Below, one piece after another: positions 16,823 through 24,027 of a stretch of 64,000 nt of DNA. This DNA comes from Peribacillus sp. ACCC06369. GTDB lineage: Bacteria; Bacillota; Bacilli; Bacillales; DSM-1321. A program made the translations under genes and the position numbers. The notes below the pieces were generated by a model. That model searched no databases. It was not told the DNA's origin and was given only the letters and a program-made list of their open reading frames with translations. Each line of letters begins with the position of its first letter. Position 1 is the stretch's first letter. The DNA is taken from NCBI RefSeq assembly GCF_030348945.1, contig NZ_JAUCEN010000002.1, positions 4,278,001 through 4,342,000 of the forward strand. Reading direction: 5' to 3'.

Positions 16823-18124
16823 ATGATGGAAAAGAAACAAATGCGGCGAATATTAATCGCGAGTTTAGTCGGAAGTTCGATTGAGTGGTTTGACTATTTT
16901 TTATATGGGACCGTTGCAGCTCTCGTGTTTAACCAGCTATTCTTCGTGAATGAGGATCCGACAATAGGGCTGTTGCTTTCCTATGCATCCTTTGCGTTAG
17001 CATTCTTCATCCGCCCTTTTGGCGGAGTGATCTTTAGTCATATTGGCGATCGTATCGGGAGAAAGAAAACACTTGTTATAACACTAAGTTTAATGGGGGT
17101 CGCAACATTTGGGATGGGGCTTCTTCCTACGTATCAAGCCGTTGGTATTTGGGCGCCGATTTTATTAATCACGTTGCGCTTAGTTCAAGGTCTAGGAATT
17201 GGCGGTGAATGGGGAGGCGCGCTTTTATTGGCCGTTGAATATGCTCCCGCTGAAAAACGGGGCTTGTTCGGAGCTATTCCTCAGATGGGTGTTACAATAG
17301 GAATGCTGCTTGGAACCATTGCCTTATCTATTATGACACTGCTTCCTGAAAGCGCATTCATGACTTGGGGATGGCGTTTACCATTTATTTTTAGTGCTTT
17401 GCTTGTGTTTTTTGGCCTATGGATTCGTAAAGGAATTGATGAAACACCGTCTTTCAAAAAAGTAAAGGAATCCGGAGAAGTTCCAAAGCTACCGATTGTA
17501 GAAACTCTTAAGAATTATTGGCGTGAAGTGATTATCGCCGTGGGAGCCAAAGTGGTAGAAACAGCGCCATTTTATATTTTCAGCACATTTGTCGTATCAT
17601 ATGCTACTTCGAATCTCGGTTTCTCACGGACAGCTACCTTGACTGCAGTCATGATTGCAACAATTATAACGACAATTTTAATACCATTCATGGGGATGTT
17701 ATCCGATAAAATTGGCCGCAAAAAGCTGTTTATAGCCGGAACGATTGGGATGGCACTGTTTGCATTCCCATACTTCTGGTTGCTGCAGCAAAAATCGGTA
17801 CTGCTATTAATCATTGCAACAGTGATAGGTTTAGGGGTTATTTGGGCTCCAATCACAGCTGTTCTTGGAACGATGTTCTCGGAAATTTTCGATGCAAGGA
17901 TTCGTTATACCGGCATCACGCTTGGATATCAAATCGGGGCAGCTCTGGCAGGAGGAACAGCGCCGCTAGTTGCAACTGCTTTACTTAATAGGTTTAATAA
18001 CTCCTATGTTCCTGTCGCCATTTATATTATTTTTGCATCTGTCCTTTCCCTAGCGGCGATTTGGGCAGTTAAGGATCGCAGCAATCAGAAATTAGACGAA
18101 ACGCATAATAGTAGCGCCATGTAA
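16823..18124 (+). CDS. MHS-family metabolite:proton symporter (MFS)
   Basis: 433 aa, 12 membrane segments. The N-terminus GSSIEWFDYFLYG and FIRPFGGVIFSHIGDRIGRKKTL are hallmarks of the MHS family (citrate, alpha-ketoglutarate, proline/betaine and shikimate symporters). The usual GEWGGA motif after TM4 is present. ATG 16823 or 16826 follows AAGGGG. It is co-transcribed with the cyclodeaminase-like gene 33 bp downstream, so its substrate is probably an amino or keto acid handled by that enzyme. Confidence 0.9.
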   Translation: MMEKKQMRRILIASLVGSSIEWFDYFLYGTVAALVFNQLFFVNEDPTIGLLLSYASFALAFFIRPFGGVIFSHIGDRIGRKKTLVITLSLMGVATFGMGLLPTYQAVGIWAPILLITLRLVQGLGIGGEWGGALLLAVEYAPAEKRGLFGAIPQMGVTIGMLLGTIALSIMTLLPESAFMTWGWRLPFIFSALLVFFGLWIRKGIDETPSFKKVKESGEVPKLPIVETLKNYWREVIIAVGAKVVETAPFYIFSTFVVSYATSNLGFSRTATLTAVMIATIITTILIPFMGMLSDKIGRKKLFIAGTIGMALFAFPYFWLLQQKSVLLLIIATVIGLGVIWAPITAVLGTMFSEIFDARIRYTGITLGYQIGAALAGGTAPLVATALLNRFNNSYVPVAIYIIFASVLSLAAIWAVKDRSNQKLDETHNSSAM

Positions 18125-18157
18125 CCTATGGTTTTTTACTTAAAGGAGGACAATTGA

Positions 18158-19141
18158 ATGTTGGTTATAAGTGAAAAGGAAATTCAACAATCATATGAAA
18201 TGAAGGACGCAATTTCGGATGTAAAGGCCGTATTACGTGCACATGGTGCTCAAAGAATAGACAACCCTCATCGCACAGTTCTTGCTTTCCCTCAACACGA
18301 GGCATCGGCACTTTACATGCCAAGCGCTGATTTATCTGAAGAAGTTTCGGCTGTTAAAGTTGTTACCATTTTTCCAAAGAATCCTTCAAGGGGGATGGCA
18401 ACAACACAAGGAGTCATCTTGCTGTCAGATGCGGAAAATGGCGAACATTTAGCGTTGTTGAATGCCTCATATTTAACACGTCTCAGAACGGGGGCATTGA
18501 GCGGCATTGCCACAGACTTTCTTGCTCGTAAAGACGCCAGGGTTCTCACGATTATTGGAACAGGAGCTATGGGATTTGAACAAGCAATTGGTGTGTTAGC
18601 CGTAAGGGACATTGAGCGTATTTTATTAGTAAATCGCACATCAGAGAAAGCGGAGAAATTCGGTGAAAAGCTGCGGGCATTCGGAGTAACCGTTCCTTTT
18701 GAAGTTTGCGAAGATGTTTCAACAGCTGTTCGTCAAGCAGATATTATTTGCTGTGCAACCCGCTCGAACGAGCCTGTATTTAATGGGCTGGATTTAAAGC
18801 CGGGCACACACATTAACGGGGTCGGTTCTTATTTGCCGTATATGAAAGAAGTGGATAATACCACGGTTTCACGCGCTGCTAAAATTATCGTCGACGATTT
18901 GGCGGGCGTGAAGGATGAAGCAGGAGAACTCATTCATGCAGCCAATCAGGGAAATTGGTCGTTTAATGATATTCATGGGGAGCTTTTTGAACTTGTAATG
19001 CTGACCAAAACAGGCAGGGAAAATGATGAGGAAATTACCTTCTTTAAATCAGTCGGTGCTGCTTACTTTGACCTCGCTGTGGCAAAAGGTGTTTACTGCC
19101 AATCGAAAGAACGGAACATCGGGATGGAGATTGAGGTATAA
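18158..19141 (+). CDS. Ornithine cyclodeaminase/mu-crystallin family dehydrogenase
   Basis: 327 aa with AAAGGAGG eight bases upstream. The family pattern is clear: R..P.R near 40, KVVTIFPKN, LLNASYLTRLRTGALSGIA, the NAD-binding IIGTGAMG (about 131-138), ICCATRS and HINGVGSY. The family contains ornithine cyclodeaminase, alanine dehydrogenase, ketimine reductases and opine-type enzymes; sequence alone does not decide. With the MHS symporter and XRE-cupin regulator it forms a small amino-acid uptake and conversion unit. Confidence 0.88.
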   Translation: MLVISEKEIQQSYEMKDAISDVKAVLRAHGAQRIDNPHRTVLAFPQHEASALYMPSADLSEEVSAVKVVTIFPKNPSRGMATTQGVILLSDAENGEHLALLNASYLTRLRTGALSGIATDFLARKDARVLTIIGTGAMGFEQAIGVLAVRDIERILLVNRTSEKAEKFGEKLRAFGVTVPFEVCEDVSTAVRQADIICCATRSNEPVFNGLDLKPGTHINGVGSYLPYMKEVDNTTVSRAAKIIVDDLAGVKDEAGELIHAANQGNWSFNDIHGELFELVMLTKTGRENDEEITFFKSVGAAYFDLAVAKGVYCQSKERNIGMEIEV

Positions 19142-19180
19142 CAGAAGCTCGTACATGTTGCGGTCTATTATTTTAGTTAA

Positions 19181-19440
19181 ATCCAGAAGGAACTCATGAT
19201 GACCTATTCTTTTCCAACTACTTCATTAAGTCGCTTCGTCGGTTATTTGGCATTGAAAATAGAAACGATGGATCGTTAATCATTAAAATAGCCGCCGAGA
19301 CTTGGTGATGTTCACCAAGTCTCGGCGGCTGGTTTTTACAAAGGTCTTTATTTATCGGCGAATGGTACGGCACTGCTCATGGTGGTCGGCACTACAGATA
19401 CATGATTTTCTTCCATTGCTACATACAGCTCCACTGCTAA
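19181..19440. repeat. Direct repeat copy 2 (truncated esterase end plus opposing esterase tail)
   Basis: This copy starts inside the 3' codons of an esterase (ATCCAGAAGGAACTCATGAT) with no upstream gene, 39 bp after the cyclodeaminase stop. Its hairpin at 19291-19338 still forms and ends in a T-run, so it can terminate that operon. It aligns with 13934-14210. Confidence 0.85.
19291..19338 (+). terminator. Terminator in repeat copy 2, serving the cyclodeaminase operon
   Basis: AGCCGCCGAGACTTGG pairs with its complement around a short loop and is followed by GGTTTTT. It lies 150 bp after the last gene. Confidence 0.8.
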
Positions 19441-19443
19441 CTT
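19348..19443 (-). pseudogene. C-terminal fragment of a Fes-like esterase
   Basis: The minus strand reads VELYVAMEENHVSVVPTTMS and ends SAVPFADK at a stop at 19348. This is the final GE.HVSV.P block of the esterase family and is homologous to the tail of the pseudogene at 14.1 kb. Nothing of the rest remains; upstream it joins LXG-toxin-like sequence. Confidence 0.7.
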
Positions 19444-19560
19444 TTTCAATCACTTTTACTTTATCATCAATTGCTGTAGAATACTTACCAAATGTTTTAG
19501 CTTTAACCGTACCCCTGCCAACAACAGTTGGTTTTAGGATTGTAAGACAATAGATGTGTT
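19444..19560 (-). pseudogene. LXG toxin fragment
   Basis: The stretch 19511-19558 closely matches the intact toxin gene around 7949-8012 (the segment encoding LLPYNPKNQLSLAGG), and the adjoining DNA reads VKAKTFGKYSTAIDDKVKVI in the same direction. It is a short relic of a second LXG toxin, cut on both sides. Confidence 0.65.
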
Positions 19561-19592
19561 TAACTATTTAATATACAGAAATCTTTAATTAC

Positions 19593-20129
19593 TTAACTTA
19601 CGCCAGAATCATTTCCAAGTATTTTCTCTAATAATTCCATCTGACTAACTATTTCAATATCATTTTTAAAATTTTGTAAACTAGCTTTATGTTCATCGTA
19701 TTCTAAATCTTTGGAGTAGCCAATACATAAGTTTAATATACTGTTTAGTTTTTCAGCAGAACCACTAATAAAATAGGTCGTGAGTATTTTATTATTTGTG
19801 CTTGCAAGTACTACAATTGTTGCCATGTCCAGTGCATATTCTATGTCTGTATCTGAAATCTTTCTATTCTTTTCCTTAGGGTATTTAAATTCATAGCTAT
19901 TAATAGAATGAATTTTTCCTGTGAGTAATTCTAGTATCGTTTTATTATAGATTAAATATACTCCTTTAATTAGCTTCATTTCTGGAGCATAAGGATCAGC
20001 CAGTATATATTTTATACGTTCATCTTCTTTAGGAATCTCTATTCCGTCTAAATCATGCTCTAATATATAAGCTACTTCCTCAATTCTTTTAGGAGGGAAT
20101 AAATTCGCGAAGCCGTATTTTTTTTCCAT
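19593..20129 (-). CDS. Hypothetical protein in the second toxin/immunity island
   Basis: 178 aa, start supported by AAAGGAAG nine bases upstream. Soluble, mixed alpha/beta, with ANLFPPKRIEEVAYILEHDL at the N-terminus and ALDMATIVVLAST in the middle. Family not recognised. The frame is intact although neighbours on both sides are broken toxin and lipoprotein genes, which suggests selection for an orphan immunity function. That role is inferred from place only. Confidence 0.6.
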   Translation of the reverse strand: MEKKYGFANLFPPKRIEEVAYILEHDLDGIEIPKEDERIKYILADPYAPEMKLIKGVYLIYNKTILELLTGKIHSINSYEFKYPKEKNRKISDTDIEYALDMATIVVLASTNNKILTTYFISGSAEKLNSILNLCIGYSKDLEYDEHKASLQNFKNDIEIVSQMELLEKILGNDSGVS

Positions 20130-20152
20130 AGAATACTTCCTTTTTAAATGGA

Positions 20153-20528
20153 TTATTTATCCAAATACTCATAAAAAGAACTGAAACGATCACACCAACC
20201 ACAAATACCCATTTCATTCAAACCACACATTTCTTGAAAATTATAACTATAGGTAGAAGAGCCTTGCTCAAAAGGAGGCGAATATCGTTAAATAGAACAA
20301 AGCAGATAAAAAAGTAATCCGCATCACCTACAGTTTCTTGTGGAACATCCACATCTACCGCAAAAGTACCATCCATTTCATTCCCTTTAGATTTTTTTTA
20401 TCCTCCGAAATTACGTCACTTACATCATCTTTCTTGGAATCGGAACAAGCTGAAACTATCAAAGAAAGACTAACTATAAATAATAGTGAAGCAAGTAACT
20501 GAACTTTTTTCTTACCCATCGTTTTCAT
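20153..20528 (-). pseudogene. Degenerate lipoprotein gene
   Basis: GAGGAG precedes a start at 20528 (or 20519), followed by a typical lipoprotein signal ending LSLIVSACSDSKKDD (lipobox VSAC). After about 45 codons the frame hits a stop. A later frame gives FQEMCGLNEMGICGWCDRF then SSFYEYLDK before a stop at 20153. At least two frameshifts separate the ends. The cysteine-rich tail may have been functional. Its upstream region carries the 41-bp shared element. Confidence 0.7.
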
Positions 20529-20616
20529 TACTCCTCTTCCTATTAGTATTTCTTATAAGCAGCGGTATAAGAAGCTTTATCATAATGCTATAATAACCAA
20601 AAATTCAGATTGAAAT

Positions 20617-20657
20617 ATCCCAAAATTGAATTCAGGATTTTCATATATGGAATATTT
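20617..20657. repeat. 41-bp element, second copy
   Basis: 38/41 identical to 10226-10266; it lies about 90 bp upstream of the lipoprotein pseudogene start, on the same side and at a similar distance as the first copy relative to its gene. Confidence 0.7.
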
Positions 20658-20796
20658 AATAATATTAATTAAACCAAATACTCGTGTGATATCAGATGCA
20701 TTGAAGAAAAAAACTATGATTACTATTTTTTATATTATCAAATTTAGCCACCATCAATTACCTTTTATATTGGAAAAAGTTTCAACTAATAATCAC

Positions 20797-21033
20797 TCAT
20801 TTTTTAATGATTTTTGAACGAATAAGTATAGATAAAGCACAAGTACCATAGAGAAAAAAAGTTATGAAAAGTAAAGGTACTAATATTGTTGGTATTTGAT
20901 CTTTTGGGACAACCCAAAATAATAGAATTGCAAAGGAAATTGTTCCACTTAACCCCACGAATATCGAGTAAAATAATAATCCGAAATTTAAAGCCTTTTT
21001 ATAATTCTCTTTATTTGTAGACATCAATATCAA
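20797..21033 (-). CDS. Small two-TM membrane protein, possible immunity protein
   Basis: 78 aa. The TTG at 21033 is favoured because AGGTGG lies six to seven bases upstream; the ATG three codons later is too far. Two membrane segments (about 16-40 and 47-70) end in a basic tail RSKIIKK. Not recognised. It directly follows an LXG toxin relic, the usual place for a cognate immunity gene. Confidence 0.55.
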   Translation of the reverse strand: MILMSTNKENYKKALNFGLLFYSIFVGLSGTISFAILLFWVVPKDQIPTILVPLLFITFFLYGTCALSILIRSKIIKK

Positions 21034-21080
21034 AATTCACCACCTAATTTTAATTTTGTTTTAACCACTGTTTTTTAGAA

Positions 21081-21175
21081 TTACTTATCATCTTCTAATC
21101 CTGCCTTTACTCCTACTCCGATACCATAACTTATTATTCTCGTATTTCTTAAAACGTCGTTAAGTGCCTCCATTA
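21081..21175 (-). pseudogene. LXG toxin 3' relic
   Basis: 21133-21172 resembles the intact toxin gene near 7826-7862 (segment encoding TYRHFKEYKNNKY). The frame then runs into a different tail, IGVGVKAGLEDDK, and stops at 21081. It marks the toxin that once preceded the 78-aa membrane protein. Confidence 0.55.
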
Positions 21176-21265
21176 GAAAAAATAACGTCCGAAGCAACTC
21201 CCTTTTTGGGGTAAACACCTGTAAGTTCAGTCAAAAATCCCCTACACCCCAATGTTTTACGACAA

Positions 21266-21311
21266 ATAAAAAAAAATCCATCTTGAAAAAAGATGGATTC
21301 TTTTTCTATCT
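21266..21311. terminator. Bidirectional terminator
   Basis: AATCCATCTT and AAGATGGATT pair around a short A-rich loop, flanked by an A-run and a T-run; it separates the toxin island from the dispersed repeat. Confidence 0.75.
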
Positions 21312-21346
21312 GTGTTGCTGTGTCTACTTAGTTTTCACTCAGAGTT

Positions 21347-21475
21347 GATTGAAACGGAAGGTGCGAGACTCCTGCGGGAAATACGCGTCCAAGGGAGACC
21401 CCACAGGCGCAAAAGCGCCGAGGGCGGACCGCCCGCGGAAAGACAGTGCCTGCAGTGGAATGAAACGTTCAAAGC
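21347..21475 (+). repeat. Dispersed GC-rich intergenic repeat, copy A
   Basis: A GC-rich block containing GCGAGACTCCTGCGGG, GAGACCCCACAGGCGC and GCCCGCGGAAAG. It stands out from the AT-rich surroundings and recurs inverted at 23659-23767. This type of non-coding repeat is widespread in Bacillus-related genomes (recalled knowledge). Open frames across it are spurious. Confidence 0.8.
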
Positions 21476-21537
21476 ACACCCTCCAACATGGGCAAGTTAT
21501 ATGCCCCCCTATAATGCGGAAGATTGACTTAATTAAT

Positions 21538-21996
21538 TCATGACCCACTTGTTTCTGCTTCAGCTACCTTTTTGACACGTTCTAAAAATTCAACTACCAC
21601 TTTATCGGTAGCAAACAATAATAATATTTTTAAAAACCATTTTAACGGGCGACTGGTGACTGTATATGTAAAGGAAGTCTTATTGTCATTGATTTTATTT
21701 AGTTCATAAAGAGCTGTAATTTCAAACATTTTAGCAAGTATAAAGCCTACTTTTAGCTTCTTCTCATTAGTTTCATTCAAATATTCTAATGTTTCTATAT
21801 CATACTCTTCTGTTCGTTTTCCTTCTCTATATTTTTGGCGATATACACTTCCAACTACTTCTTCCGTTATTTTAACGGGCTTTTGTTCAACCACCTGAGG
21901 CATGATTCGTTGCATATTCTCTACAGAACCATCAAGAAATTTCCAAACCTGTTCAATTGGGGCGTTTATTTCTATTTCTCTTGTCCATTTTTTCAA
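21538..21996 (-). CDS. SRPBCC (START-like) family protein
   Basis: 152 aa from TTG 21996, eight bases after AGAGGTG. The N-terminus REIEINAPIEQVWKFLDGSV and the C-terminal long helix (FLERVKKVAE) are typical of SRPBCC/polyketide-cyclase proteins, which bind hydrophobic ligands in a deep pocket. No catalytic residues can be assigned. Monocistronic. Confidence 0.82.
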   Translation of the reverse strand: MKKWTREIEINAPIEQVWKFLDGSVENMQRIMPQVVEQKPVKITEEVVGSVYRQKYREGKRTEEYDIETLEYLNETNEKKLKVGFILAKMFEITALYELNKINDNKTSFTYTVTSRPLKWFLKILLLFATDKVVVEFLERVKKVAEAETSGS

Positions 21997-22269
21997 AGAA
22001 AATCACCTCTACTTACATTATATTCACTTTCCTATGTAATACCAAATTAACACTGATAAATCATTGGTTGAATGAAATGGGGATCATTACGTCCATTTGA
22101 AATCATAAGGTGCAGAGTATGTCCTAGCCCAAGTGACATTTTTACCTAGGGCATTGTTAAACAACTCTTTTTAGAATTTTCTTTCTGTCAATAAATTACT
22201 TTATTAAATTCCTCCCATTTAGTGTTATTCTTGTATAATAGACCAAATTGTAATTTTCAGGAGAATCCA

Positions 22270-23538
22270 ATGAATTTTATTTATATTAATCAAAATATAT
22301 TAGATAATCTCTTTTATATTTTAGTAAGCATTTTGATTTATTACATTTTATTAGATCATGGCAAAAGGTTAAATCAGTATCGCAAGACCCTTATTACTGC
22401 ATGCATGAGCATTCCCATTATATTATGTATGAAGTTCCCTATTTATATAGATGAATATTGTGTCCATGACCTCAGGCAAATTCCTTTTATAATAGGGACA
22501 CTTTATGGTGGTTGGCCTGTAGGGGCTGCCCTGTTAGTCATAATATTAACAGTTAGGTTTGCTTTTTATGGTTTCAATTTACTTACGTTAATTGTTTATA
22601 TCGTTATATTTATTATAACGGCTCTATTTTCTTCCAAATTCAAAAATTTTAATAGAAAAAATAAGCTAAATAGCTCGATACTATTAATTTTGTTTCTAGG
22701 AATCCTAACCAGCTTTATTTCACTCGTTATGTCTGATTATTTTCGAATAACGGATGCCTATGTATTTTACTTTATTATCCTTCCTCCTTTCATTATAGGT
22801 TTAGCTGTATATATCATGGAAATTTTAAAAGATGCAATTTTAATCCGTACACAAATGGTAAGGCTTGAAAAGATGGAGATAGTTAGTCAGCTTGCAGCTA
22901 GTATTTCACATGAAGTCAGGAATCCTTTAACGGTTGTGAAAGGATTTGTTCAACTGCTAAAGGATTCTGATATTTCTCAAGAAGTAAAAGAACAATATAT
23001 AAAACATATTGTTAGAGAACTTGATAGTGCAGAATCAATTATTAGTGAATACTTAGCATTTGCCAAACCTGCAATTGAAAAAGTGGATACTATTTTAATT
23101 AACCGTGAAATAGGATATGTAATTGAAATGATAAGACCTTTAGCTAACATGAATTTAGTTAATATATCAGAACAGTTGACTCCAGGCACTACCCGCGGGA
23201 ATATTCAACATTTCAAGCAATGCTTCCTAAACCTGATTAAAAATGGTATCGAGGCTATGCCAAATGGCGGGGAACTTAGTATTGTTTCCTATATTAATAA
23301 TTCCGGCATGATTATCGAAATAAGTGACAATGGAATAGGAATGAACAAAGAACAAATAAATCGTTTTGGCGAACCTTATTACAGTTCCAAAGAAAAAGGG
23401 ACAGGGCTAGGATCTATGGTAGCTGTTAAGACCATCCAAACGATGAATGGTTCACTTCATATAAATAGCCTTTTGAATAAGGGAACAACGATTTCAGTAA
23501 CACTTCCCGTTTATCATGAAGATAATCCTAAAAAATAA
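22270..23538 (+). CDS. KinB-like sensor histidine kinase (5TMR-LYT)
   Basis: 422 aa from ATG 22270, six bases after CAGGAGA; the longer frame has no site. Residues 1-190 hold five to six membrane helices of the 5TMR-LYT type (PFIIGTLYGGWPVGAALLVI). The kinase core has H-box ISHEVRNPL with His 214, N-box NLIKNGIEAMPNGG, G1 SDNGIGM and G2 GTGLGSMVAV. This is the layout of the sporulation kinases KinB/KinD, which feed Spo0F. No response regulator is adjacent, consistent with an orphan phosphorelay input. The exact KinB/D identity is not proven. Confidence 0.88.
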   Translation: MNFIYINQNILDNLFYILVSILIYYILLDHGKRLNQYRKTLITACMSIPIILCMKFPIYIDEYCVHDLRQIPFIIGTLYGGWPVGAALLVIILTVRFAFYGFNLLTLIVYIVIFIITALFSSKFKNFNRKNKLNSSILLILFLGILTSFISLVMSDYFRITDAYVFYFIILPPFIIGLAVYIMEILKDAILIRTQMVRLEKMEIVSQLAASISHEVRNPLTVVKGFVQLLKDSDISQEVKEQYIKHIVRELDSAESIISEYLAFAKPAIEKVDTILINREIGYVIEMIRPLANMNLVNISEQLTPGTTRGNIQHFKQCFLNLIKNGIEAMPNGGELSIVSYINNSGMIIEISDNGIGMNKEQINRFGEPYYSSKEKGTGLGSMVAVKTIQTMNGSLHINSLLNKGTTISVTLPVYHEDNPKK

Positions 23539-23559
23539 ATGAAGAATCTTTTCATAAAA

Positions 23560-23590
23560 AAAGTCCGCCATTATCGGCGGACTTTCAAAC
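23560..23590 (+). terminator. Terminator of the sensor kinase gene
   Basis: AAAGTCCGCC pairs with GGCGGACTTT around a 6-nt loop, 22 bp after the stop. A near-identical hairpin recurs at 23983-24008. Confidence 0.8.
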
Positions 23591-23658
23591 TGTAGACAAA
23601 CTCGATGAAAACTCAGTTTGCTTGCAGTTTTTTATTTAAAAAGTTCAGATGATTTCAG

Positions 23659-23767
23659 AAATCCGCTCCCTTTCCGCCGACTGCCTGCCAAGCCTCCTCG
23701 GCGCAAGCGCCTGTGGGGTCTCGGCTAGCCAGTAATTCGGCAGGAGTGTCGCAAATTTCTTCAATCC
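23659..23767 (-). repeat. Dispersed GC-rich intergenic repeat, copy B (inverted)
   Basis: The reverse complement matches copy A at 21347-21475, sharing ACTCCTGC, GAGACCCCACAGGCGC and GCGGAAAG blocks. It lies between a terminator and a tandem array. Confidence 0.75.
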
Positions 23768-23847
23768 AATGAGGATTACAGTAAAAAACCATAATAACCG
23801 GAGCATTTTATTCGACCAGCTACACTGTCTTGGGCCATTGACGCAGT

Positions 23848-23931
23848 TTATCGACCTAAACCACACAATATTCGGCCGTTCACGCACAGTATTCGACCTA
23901 TCCCACATAGTATTCGACCGTTCATGATCGA
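23848..23931. repeat. 21-bp tandem array (core TATTCGACC)
   Basis: Units start at 23848, 23869, 23890 and 23911, exactly 21 bp apart, each beginning TATTCGACC or a one-base variant and often containing CCCACA. Weaker partial copies occur at 23809 and 23946. As a minus-strand reading it encodes a heptad-like RSNTVRE series, but there is no start signal, so it is treated as non-coding. Confidence 0.75.
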
Positions 23932-23982
23932 CCTTCACCTCACTATATTCGGACTCTGAACCCCTTTTATATTCAAACAGAA

Positions 23983-24010
23983 CTCCGCCTTTATCGGCGG
24001 ACTTTTTTCA
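23983..24010. terminator. Hairpin in the gap before the UvrA-like gene
   Basis: AACTCCGCC pairs with GGCGGACTT around a short loop and runs into T6 on the plus strand. Nearly the same hairpin as at 23560; it may block read-through between the convergent genes. Confidence 0.65.
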
Positions 24011-24027
24011 ATTGAGTGCTGTTAAAT

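Noticed and set aside
21312..21548. Several overlapping frames on both strands
   Set aside because: All fall in the dispersed GC-rich repeat, which stays open by composition.
23645..23938. Minus-strand frame of 97 codons with RSNTVRE-like repeats
   Set aside because: It is made of the 21-bp tandem array and the dispersed GC-rich repeat; no start signal, so the apparent peptide repeat is a by-product of the DNA repeat.
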